Of a stretch of DNA of 50,000 bases, positions 42,120-50,000 are shown one piece after another. How positions within the stretch are numbered: position 1 is the first letter of the stretch; each line of letters begins with the position of its first letter. This DNA comes from Cristatella mucedo. Taxonomy: Eukaryota; Bryozoa; Phylactolaemata; Cristatellidae. The stretch is taken from the NCBI GenBank assembly GCA_009760855.2, contig WPIO01000175.1, forward strand, positions 140,001 through 190,000, read 5' to 3'. A program made the position numbers and the translations under genes. The notes under the pieces are model-generated. The model was not told the DNA's origin. It saw nothing but the letters and a program-made list of their open reading frames with translations, and searched no databases.

Positions 42120-42262
42120 TAACGATTGGTCCAGCGGTTAAGATGCTCGCCCAGAGCAAGGTGTGGCCAACGTCGGGGGGGGGGGCTCGAGCCCCGAGGC
42201 ACATGTGCAGCGCCTGAATTGAGATTAAGTTATCTTGGGGCGCTATACTGATGGATTATATA
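42120..42262 (+). mobile_element. SINE-1 copy
   Basis: A box (tggtccagcggttaagatgc), a run of eleven G (42175-42185), B box (ggctcgagcccc) and the LINE-A-like tail (gcgcctgaattgagattaag, then ttatcttggggcgctatact). Nearly full length. Confidence 0.88.
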
Positions 42263-42595
42263 TCAATTCAAGCGATATCTATATCAGTAAGACGTGTATC
42301 TATTCGCTAGATGCCGCTTGAATGTAGTCGTGCACGTCTTGTCGCGGCAGGAAATAGAACCACTCCCGTACGACGGCCTGTAGAGCTGAGATGCTAGTAC
42401 AACCTGCCCTGGGCACCTTGCACTATCTTCCAGCGACGGATGCAGGCTGGACTAAGTAGGTGTTCCGTAGGACAGTTTCTATTGCCACCCCCACAGCCTG
42501 GGCGGGTTTTGACATGCAATCCCAGCCCATTTTTAGAATAGTCATTTCTATAAAGAAGTGACTCGAGAGGCTTGTACTTATCTATTATCTCTCAA
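42263..42595. other. Unassigned stretch
   Basis: No recognised feature between SINE-1 and LINE-A. Confidence 0.4.
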
Positions 42596-43378
42596 ATCTC
42601 ATGTGAAATGCGAAATCACAAGACCCTTGACATCGATGCTGTCCGTGCGATAATATCTGCCTCGCCTTTGCTCCTCAGTCCCCTTCCGATCTGTCATTAT
42701 TGGTAGATAGCTACAAAACGATACTAGCTGACACGCTCGACGAGTTTTCACCTCTGACTAAGCACACTCACTGTTCGCCCTCGCCCAGACGGCCTATGGT
42801 TTACCTCAAACATTAAACTAGCTAGGTCTACTCAGCGAAAGCTTGAAAAAGCGTACAAAAGATCAGGACCGACTGTCCATCAACAGGCATATGAGAACTA
42901 CGGTAGGTCGTACCAATTGATCCTGGCAAAAGCCAAGTTTCTCTTCTTTGAAAAAAATGGATGAATCACAGATGCATAATCAAAAAATGCTGATTTCAGC
43001 GATCAACCATCTCCTCAACCGCTCCCAAATTAGCTCCTTTCCGGATGATCCGTGTGATGATCTAGCTGATCGCTTCTCTAGCTTCTTTGTCCAGAAAATA
43101 GACAAGATCAGGGAGTCCATCCCTGCGATGGCAGCATCCCCCTAGAATGCTGTCCCTCGATTCCTTGCAGCACCTCAATGGTTACATTCAAGCAGGTCAC
43201 TCGTGATCTCGTTCTGAAGTTCATATCCCAATAAAAAAAGACAACGAGTCCTTCGGACCCTATTTCCGCTGCCCTGCTCCTACGTTGCCTTGATCTACTG
43301 CTGCCATACATAACTAACATCATTAATACATCATTATCCTTAGGTCATGTCCCAGCACTTTTCAAAAAGGCTGTGGTC
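42596..43378 (+). mobile_element. LINE-A copy, endonuclease-end and linker
   Basis: Starts near the end of the endonuclease (tgaaatgcgaaatcacaaga; cttgacatcgatgctgtccg) and runs through the linker (ggcctatggtttacctcaaa; cttgaaaaagcgtacaaaag; frame 42948-43145 with LADRFSSFFVQKIDKIRESI) to the AGHV-PALF-like segment, ending at aaaaaggctgtgg. RT and 3' end are absent. Confidence 0.82.
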
Positions 43379-43415
43379 TGTGTGGCGTTGAGGAGTTACA
43401 GACGAAAGTACATAT
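43379..43415 (+). mobile_element. LINE-B tail fragment
   Basis: tgtggcgttgaggagttaca and gacgaaagtacat match the last 37 bp of LINE-B. It terminates the LINE-A copy, echoing the junction at 23978-24088. Confidence 0.6.
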
Positions 43416-43479
43416 ATGCATGCGCACATGCGCACATATATACAATTCATCACTTTTAATTGCACTTACAAATCCTCAC

Positions 43480-43616
43480 GCCGAGCTGGTTTGGTCCAGC
43501 AGTTAAGATGCTCGCCCCGACCAAGGTCTGGCTGAGGTCACTGGCTCGAGCCCCGAGGCATATGTCAAGCCCCTGAATAGAGACTAAGTTCTCTTGGAGC
43601 GCTGTTTAAATGAATT
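43480..43616 (+). mobile_element. SINE-1 copy, best preserved
   Basis: Start gagctggtttggtccagcag, A box in 43492-43510, ctcgccccgaccaaggtctg, B box GGCTCGAGCCC (43543-43553), gaggcatatgt, then the tail (ccctgaatagagactaagtt, then ctcttggagcgctgt). The tail parallels the LINE-A hairpin sequence. It ends in an AT-rich run. Confidence 0.9.
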
Positions 43617-43643
43617 ATATATATATATATTTATATATATATA

Positions 43644-43736
43644 CTGGTTTTAATTGACTAAGAGGGTGATATATATATCTATATCTATATATAGATATAT
43701 AGATATATATCAGCCTCTGAGTCAATTAAAAATCAG
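43644..43736. repeat. Near-perfect hairpin, about 45-bp arms
   Basis: The left arm reads ctggttttaattgactaaga, then gggtgatatata. The right arm reversed reads ctgatttttaattgactcag, then aggctgatatata. Almost no loop separates them (centre tatctatatatagata). Few mismatches interrupt the arms. Confidence 0.85.
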
Positions 43737-43821
43737 CCTCTACTGTAATCCTCTTCCTTAGACGCTGCAATTTCCATCGGAACTCTAGGAAACATTCACT
43801 GAGCTCCTTCATCGCACGCGC

Positions 43822-43861
43822 GCACACACACACACACACGCACACACACACACACACACAC
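43822..43861. repeat. (CA)n microsatellite
   Basis: A CA dinucleotide run of about 40 bp with one CG interruption. Confidence 0.95.
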
Positions 43862-44629
43862 TGCATGTAGAATACTGCTAAGCAATGGGAAAAACACATG
43901 CATTCAGATTTTCCGACGTCCAATGCTTAGAGTTTGCAATATTTTGATGGTCTGCTCCCAGCTTCCACATATACATTCACAGCCCCTTCGCTAGCCTCAG
44001 ACGGCCGACGCAAGCGATTCGGCGCTACACTGCCGAAAAGGATAATGGCTACCTTAAAAAGGGATGGGACTCGGGAGTGCACGTGACTGCACGACCTGCT
44101 GCGGTCGAGTGCGAGGTACTTGAAAAGTACCCTCTACGGAAGAACTCTGCTAAATTGGAATTGTTACCTATATACAGTTAACTCGCATTCGTCGAATAGG
44201 ATTTGATGGGCACGCAGCAGTACAAGAGGACTGGCACGTCCCGCTAAATGAACTTCAAACTGCGAGGCATGCATGCATGTATCGGCGAACGTTCATCTAC
44301 GCGCGCCAGTAAACGGAGGCCAGCGATCCGCCGTTTTCTATGCTTAAATATATCCATCACTTAAATCAGACAGTAAGCTTCGATGTAAATCAGACAGTAA
44401 GCATGTACTATACGAGGCAGCACACGATACGAAGATATCGAAAGTAGCGCCGAAAGAATTTTTCGACTGGGGAAAGAATGCAAACGTAAATAGCTAATTG
44501 CCCAACATGTTTTTTATAGAAGTATGGTGACGTTTAGAACTTACAGCTGGCTATTCCCAAAAGGTTTGCTCTACTTGGGGTTCGCAATGAACCTGGACAA
44601 TGCTGATGGGCTGATTCTTCTGCAGCTAC
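43862..44629. other. Unassigned stretch
   Basis: No recognised gene. One small duplication, taaatcagacagtaagc, occurs near 44362 and again about 23 bp later. Confidence 0.4.
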
Positions 44630-44732
44630 CAGTGGGCGATTCTTTATAGCCAACTGCAGGCGGCGGTACTAGCCGTTTAGACTCTCCGGCCGATATTCAA
44701 ATGAGGCTGTTAAATCAGCTAGCATTGTATGG
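44630..44732 (+). mobile_element. SINE-3 copy, 3' part only
   Basis: gtgggcgattctttatagcc, ggcggtactagccgtttaga and gaggctgttaaatcagctag match the SINE-3 body and 3' end. The tRNA-like head is missing. Confidence 0.75.
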
Positions 44733-45799
44733 ACCTGACATAATTGACTCCCTGAAAACCTCTCGCCATGCATGGATATCGCCAGAGCGTGACATCCGGG
44801 AGATCCTTTAAAGTAACGGGAACCACTGGATTCGGTCCAATGCTCCTTCGTTTAGTTATATTTAGTTTAACAAACGATAGCAATTTTGATCTTTTCGTAC
44901 TTACTTTGGGAGTCGAGCCGCCGATTAGTAACGGAACACTGGCGCGGGCCGAATGACCAAGCAGCTGCTCTGCTATTCGTAGGGCCCGTCAGGACGTGCG
45001 ATGAGAAACGACGCAGGCGGCTCCAGGATAACCAGCCGACTTACTCGCTGACATTCTAATGCGGCTTCCGCCAGACGCAGCTGCCAGTTGCTAGGCAACT
45101 TTGAAGGAAGTTTGCACGTCGGCTGCACTCGCAACGTGCTTGTCACCACCAGCTGGTTACCGGCCTGTGTCCATGCCACAAATATCGCTCACTTTCTCGC
45201 ATCCGTACAATCGTCTGCACGAGCATGTGAAAGCTGCAACAGTATTGGGCAGACCTTGCGAGTTTGTTATAGCATCAGGCTCGTGAATTCGCCTTCGGAA
45301 CCGAACTCGCTCGACAAGTGGCAGCGGGCTATAAGGGCTGACATGGGGGGGCGGCTGGTGCCTGAGCAACGCGTGCAGCTCGAACGCGGCTTCGGCGAGA
45401 GCACCGAGTCCTGGTTGGCAGCTGAGTCGCTCGGTCGCGTAGCCGTTCAGTCCGTCTCTCCAGGTGCCGCCCACTTCATTATCTAACCGCGTACTCACCG
45501 GCCTCGGTAGCCTTTAAGTATGAAAGATTGCTAGAACGATAGAGCTTCGAACGTCAGGCCACGTGTGTGAGAAACGCCATTTTCACTTTGTAACAACGGA
45601 AATCGAATGTCTGAATACTAATAATAAATAATAAAATCTAATGTCTGAATAATTTAACGTGTGAATGTTCAGTCTCCTGGCAGGCCAGTTAAGTGACATA
45701 GCATCCAGTGAGCAGTTGCACGACGCTGGACCTTGTGAGGAAAGCTCAGAGGTCGTGAATGTCAACGACGTTGGCGTTTTAATGACATAAAAAAATACC
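44733..45799. other. Unassigned, with a CpG-richer patch
   Basis: 45000-45480 is visibly richer in G, C and CpG than its surroundings and keeps a 132-codon frame on plus (45088-45486) overlapped by a 113-codon frame on minus. Neither has a motif I trust. It could be a small CpG island or an old repeat. Confidence 0.35.
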
Positions 45800-45958
45800 A
45801 GCTGATTAAAAAGCCTCTTTAGTATTGCGACATAAGAGCCTTTACCGCTCTCACCACTGCTTGCAGTGGCATTATGGGATTGCCCACAGCAGGAATAGAA
45901 CCCACGACCTCGGGACCGTGGTCGTGAAGAGCAACCGCCTTACCTAGGGTGCCATCAC
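45800..45958 (-). mobile_element. SINE-3 copy, near complete
   Basis: Antisense: 3' end (ccagctgattaaaaagcctc), body (cataagagcctttaccgctc; cactgcttgcagtggcatta), a B-box region with one substitution (ggaatagaaccc), the hairpin (gacctcgggaccgtggtcgt) and the start (cttacctagggtgccatcac). With the 28062 copy it defines a family of about 155-165 bp. Confidence 0.82.
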
Positions 45959-47277
45959 GGCTCAATGTTGCAGGCTCATTCATGGATGGGAATTTCAAAA
46001 AAAATGTCACCTCGACTCTTCCGACAGTTGTACGTCATCAGAGCAGCTGTGAGCCGCATACATGTGACGCCTGCATAGGCTCTCCTCACAGGTTAAGTAC
46101 CAAGCAGGCTTGCACGAAGCTAAAAATTGAGGCAGTGGCTACGACAACTGTACCACTAAGCATATATTGTTACAACGAAGCTAAATGTGCTCAAAATTCT
46201 CCGAGTCTTCGCGTTCTTATTAAGTAGGCCTAGCCATTGCGTTTGTTGCATTGTCAGTTGATGCACACTTGTTCCTTGATCCATTACTGGATCCCGGACT
46301 CGTGTTTACACCGAAATGTGGCAAGCTCTCGTCACTGCATGTGCAGGGCTAGGGTTAAGAGCTGAGTCTGAAATAATCAACACCCGACTTCGAGAAAGAC
46401 AGATTTGCCGACAGGTTTTTGGAGAATATTTGAACGTTCAAGGTCGGTCCCATTAAATGTTGATATTACAACTCCTTATTTACTTGGATCCTACTTATGT
46501 GACAGGGCTGTTGCAATTTCACACAATGGTACGACGGTGCGGGTAAGAACGAATGCTCCTCTGTTTAACCCTACCATATATATATAGCTTGAATGTACAC
46601 AGGCAACCATGGCCAACAAGGCTCACGAAAACAATGTGTGCGAGGGATGGAACAGTGGACTAATAAAAAAAAGTTCAAGGACGCTCATGCCTCCTTGTAC
46701 TGTCTCCTGAATCGCATGTGACTCTACAACGGATGCACGCAGCAAACACACTTGCCACATATGATCGAGGGCATGACTTCAGAGTGACGGTCGGGCGACG
46801 TTTGCACCACTCAGAAAGAGGCAGACAGGTGGCTGCACACCATGACATGCACAACTGTGGCTGCCGACACAGTTGCAGCTGAAGTAGCTCTTATTAGGCT
46901 ATCGCACGTTATAGGCCAATGCTCGCATGGTGCCAATGCACAAATGTGAAGCTCCATTAAGAAGGAAACCAACCAACAGTGAATATGCTTTCTTCTGAAT
47001 AAATGCCAAGAACAAACCAACAAGTTAATAGACAACTGGTTCCTGACAAGCCAGCTCTTGTCTATAAACCCGAGTCAAATGCATCTGGGTTGGATGATAG
47101 AAATGCCCATGGATCTCTTTTCGTTTTAGCAAGCTAGATGCAAACCAACTAGGGAGATAAAACAGCTATTTATTTCATGCATGTATGTTTTGTGGCATCG
47201 TAGCAAATTGCATCACGATACGGCAGCAAGATTGAAAGCATGAACCAAAGGTCAACCGTGCTTACTGTATAGACAAT
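45959..47277. other. Unassigned stretch
   Basis: About 1.3 kb with no recognised gene or repeat family. Open frames up to 92 codons have no recognisable motif. Confidence 0.4.
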
Positions 47278-47330
47278 GTAACGTGTCTAGAAAGAGATTT
47301 GAGTTCTCTGAGGGCGCTATGAAAAAATTT
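47278..47330 (+). mobile_element. LINE-A tail-only copy
   Basis: tctagaaagagatttgagtt, then ctctgagggcgctatg is the LINE-A hairpin, followed by a short ATT-like tail. Nothing upstream matches the 3' UTR, so the insertion is limited to about 50 bp. Confidence 0.78.
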
Positions 47331-47784
47331 ACTATTAATATTAACTGAGTTGCTACGAGCTGACATAACTCTGTGGTTTCGAAGTAAAAGCGGGTTGCTT
47401 AAGAGGCACCAAACGGTTAAACCAAAGCTTGCACACACAATTGAAAAGATATAATAGGACAGTCTACCATCTTCCGAGATGTTAAGTAACCCAGCAACCA
47501 CTGAAATGTCTGATTGTGACTCGCGAGTGAAGAAAGTTAAGGCTTCACAGCTGGCTACAAGAGAAGCAACAACCATGAGTTACTTACACGATAGGTACAA
47601 AGCTTGCACGCTTTCATGCCAAAGATGCAAAAGTACACAGTACATACCAAGCAAGTCAACACGGCAACTTCCTTCAACCATCAAGCAACCTAGCCACACG
47701 TTTGACTATATAATTTCATATTTATTACTGTAACAATTGTGATTATACAAAATGGTTTTCAATGGGTCTTTTGACAAGCAGTTA
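47331..47784. other. Unassigned stretch
   Basis: No recognised repeat. A plus-strand frame at 47479-47733 (84 codons) has no known motif. Confidence 0.4.
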
Positions 47785-49125
47785 TTCCGATGGTTCGGGT
47801 CCTATCTCTGTGGGAGAATCTGCATACTGAAGAGAGAGAGGGAAGGAGAGAGACAGAGACGTCCTATCTCAGTGGGAGACTCCAGAGTATTGATGTGAAT
47901 GGACAAAGATCATCCGAAGTACCTCTGGAATATGGGGGACCTCACGGCTCCGTGCTAGGTCCAGTTCTTTTCACGGTTTATACTCACCCTCTTGCCGATG
48001 TCATTGCCAAGCACAATCTAGGCTTTCACTTCAACACTGATGACACTCAGTTGTAACTTTGCTTTGATCCCTCCCAGCCTTCGAGCACTTCGAATTCTCT
48101 AAAAGCCTTTTCTGCATGTATTGATGTCATCCGCACATGACTGGCATCAAACTTTCTTAAATTGAATGGGGATAAAACTATCTTACTAGTTATGGGCAAA
48201 CCAAGTGTGATTCAGATATTGGAAAGGCTGCGCTCAAAGTCGGCTCTGACAACATATCTCCTATTGAATCTGCACGAAATCTAGGTGTCATGTTCCAAAG
48301 TGACCTTTCGTTAGACGACCACATCAGCTCCATAATTAAGTCTGCTTACTTTCAGCTACATAACCATTGCTAAAAATCAGGCTTGTTTACATAAGGATAC
48401 CCACATCTCAGTTGGTCAATGCATTTTTGACATCCTGTCTTGACTGATGTAACCTCCTGCTTGCTGGCCTACTAGCCTGTGCGATCAGGCGATTGCAGCT
48501 GGTGCAAAACTCGGCAGCTAGGCTTGTCTGTCGTGAGCCTCGCAGTAGTCACATCACACCACTTCTCGCCGACCTGCACTGGCTACCAGTCAAGCAACGG
48601 ATCGACTTCAAGGTTTTGTCGCTCACTTGTAGGTCCCTTCATTCTTTGGCTCCAGCCTACTTATCTGATCCACTACCCCACCAGGCCAAGCATCGCACCA
48701 CCTGCTTTTCGGAAACTAACTGTTTACGTATATCTCGTACAAACCTCAAATCCTTTGGAGACCGTGCATTAAGTTCGTATGCTCCCAAAGCCTGGAACTC
48801 ACTTCCGACTTGCGGTCACGACATCGCCTGACTTGACCACATTTAAAAAGAACCTAAAAACGCACTTATTTAGGACAGCATTTAGTGGGTCCCTGTGATT
48901 CGTCCTTCATGTGCTTATGCATGCTGACACTGAATGCTGTCACTAACTACACTTGCATGCTGACCCTGTGCATGACACCCCTAACCATGTTATTCAAGTT
49001 GTTTATCGAGCATGATACCACTAACCATTCGATTGTGTTTCCTTTGCAGCAAGTGTAAAGCGCCTAGAAAGAGATTGAGTTCTCTGAGGGCGCTTTGTCA
49101 AGTATATTCTCATTATTATTATTAC
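47785..49125 (+). mobile_element. LINE-A copy, RT to tail, relatively young
   Basis: RT middle (frame 47790-48056: YLSGRLQSIDVNGQRSSEVP; GSVLGPVLFTVYTHPLADVI). The catalytic YADD is mutated to NTDD (48033-48044) and a stop follows at once. Then come segments after the catalytic site, the C-terminal frame 48493-48831 (LQLVQNSAARLVCREPRSSH; LADLHWLPVKQRIDFKVLSL; SYAPKAWNSLPTC), the 3' UTR and a perfect hairpin (49059-49094, agcgcc paired with ggcgct) with ATT tail. Near the 5' edge gtcctatctctgtgggag is repeated about 60 bp later with GA-rich filler. Confidence 0.9.
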
Positions 49126-49399
49126 ATGCCACCATACATACTTTATGAGCAATCATATAACCGTGCGATTTTCTCAATGACACACTATATCTCGTGGCTC
49201 AGCTGTCTTGCACATACACAATCACCACGACAGTGACACTCACAGCCTCACCTACCCTCGAAACAACGTGGGTTAAGTAGTAATGTAATAACAGGAATAC
49301 GAATGATAATCGCATAGGACTTTGTGGCATAGTGGCCTAAGAGAAGTCAATCTTGTTCAAAGCATATTACATACACCGGATAGGAAGCATGTCAATTGG

Positions 49400-49980
49400 T
49401 TAGTAAGAACATGCATGCTGTCAGCACGCATAGCCATACTAGATAGAGACCATTCAAGGGTAAGCAGCAAATGGTGGGAAGAGTATGTGCATTGTCAGGT
49501 TCCTTTAAATGTCAAGTCAGAGCATGAAGTGACGTGAGTCGGTAGCGATTTGCAGTATACAAACTAAAGGCACAGTTTATAAAGGATTTGAGATTAGTTG
49601 AAGGCATGGCTAACTGACTAGAGTCCCAGGAGTGTGTGCTATGATGCCTTCACTGACTGGGGAGTACTTTGGATAGGTAGCAAGCTGAAGCAAGAGAATG
49701 AAGGTACCTCAAAGTAAGTTTAAAACACCTTAAAGCTATTATGCTCCCTCCTGTACGAGGAGCCAATGCAGGCTGGCGACAAATTTTGTAATGCTGAAAC
49801 ACTGATGATCACAGCAGACATGACTGATGCACAGTTCAGCACCTTTAAGCATATTATTGCTCCCTGCCCTCGACGACTCCCTTGCTGCAAGTACTGATGA
49901 CATCTGCACATGGATGGCAGCAAACGTTCTCAAATTAGAAAATGATAAAACCAACCTACTAGTTATGGGCAAGCAAAGTG
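49400..49980 (-). mobile_element. LINE-A copy with inverted 5' segment, cut by window edge
   Basis: 49400-49875 is diverged antisense 3' UTR and C-terminal region (gtcagcacgcatagccatac; aaaggatttgagattagttg; gtacgaggagccaatgcagg). At about 49876 the orientation flips to plus. The rest is the segment after YADD (DDICTWMAANVLKLENDKTN, LLVMGKQSATKIGKL) and runs off the window. The order at the junction suits 5' inversion. Confidence 0.72.
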
Positions 49981-50000
49981 CAACTAAGATTGGAAAGCTT

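Noticed and set aside
45088-45486. HigA-like antitoxin or other bacterial gene transferred into the genome
   Set aside because: A short stretch (LERGFGESTESWL) recalls the end of such proteins, but the helix-turn-helix part is missing, the spacing is wrong, and a competing frame of similar length exists on the other strand.
1-50000. LTR retrotransposon or integrated virus
   Set aside because: I found no long terminal repeats, primer-binding site, protease or integrase motif; all RT motifs are of the YADD, APE-linked non-LTR type.

Overview
This is repeat-dominated eukaryotic DNA, most probably from an invertebrate animal. I see no bacterial gene organisation and no intact host gene. The animal assignment rests on abundant truncated non-LTR retrotransposons with L2-clade features (APE-type endonuclease, YADD reverse transcriptase, a 3' hairpin and a short 3' microsatellite), tRNA-derived SINEs, long CT, TA and CA microsatellites, and satellite-like arrays. 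I cannot name the species. Family labels below (LINE-A, LINE-B, SINE-1, SINE-2, SINE-3, element X) are mine, built by comparing copies within this window.

LINE-A has more than twenty copies on both strands, nearly all 5'-truncated. They end in a hairpin (AGCGCC...GGCGCT) plus an (ATT)n tail. The longest (17299-20430, minus) keeps recognisable endonuclease and RT domains but is broken by frameshifts and stops. LINE-B is a second L2-like family with an (ATTAC)n-type tail; its best copies are at 10095-11345 (minus) and 14397-15822 (plus). SINE-1 has tRNA-like A and B boxes and a 3' end closely resembling the LINE-A hairpin, so it is probably mobilised by LINE-A. SINE-2 and SINE-3 are two other tRNA-derived families.

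Layout: 0-5.2 kb holds degenerate LINE and SINE fragments. 5.3-7.0 kb is a satellite of about 165 bp arranged as two opposed arrays. 7-12 kb holds diffuse sequence and a LINE-B. 12.2-17.3 kb holds element X, split by a LINE-B insertion, with a polypyrimidine tract of about 600 bp at one end. 17.3-27.4 kb is a dense pile of LINE-A copies, several with 5' inversions, plus a third copy of element X. 27.4-30 kb is AT-rich and holds a broken, intronless-looking gene on the minus strand (28640-29925) that I recognise as a multi-copy animal protein family of unknown function; it contains seven in-frame copies of a 27-bp unit. 30-34.9 kb has the second large copy of element X and more LINEs. 34.9-36.2 kb has two adjacent satellite-type arrays, one of them the same satellite as at 5-7 kb. 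36.2-50 kb has further LINE and SINE copies, a short MITE-like element, a strong hairpin, one possible host exon (38677-38807, minus), and long stretches where I recognise nothing.

The parts act together only as a transposon community. LINE-A probably supplies the RT for itself and SINE-1, and nested insertions allow relative dating: element X is older than the LINE-B in copy 1 and the SINE-3 in copy 2. The observations most worth following are the 27-bp in-frame expansion in the unknown-family pseudogene, element X with its paralogous empty sites, the LINE-A/SINE-1 tail pairing, and the inverted satellite arrays.
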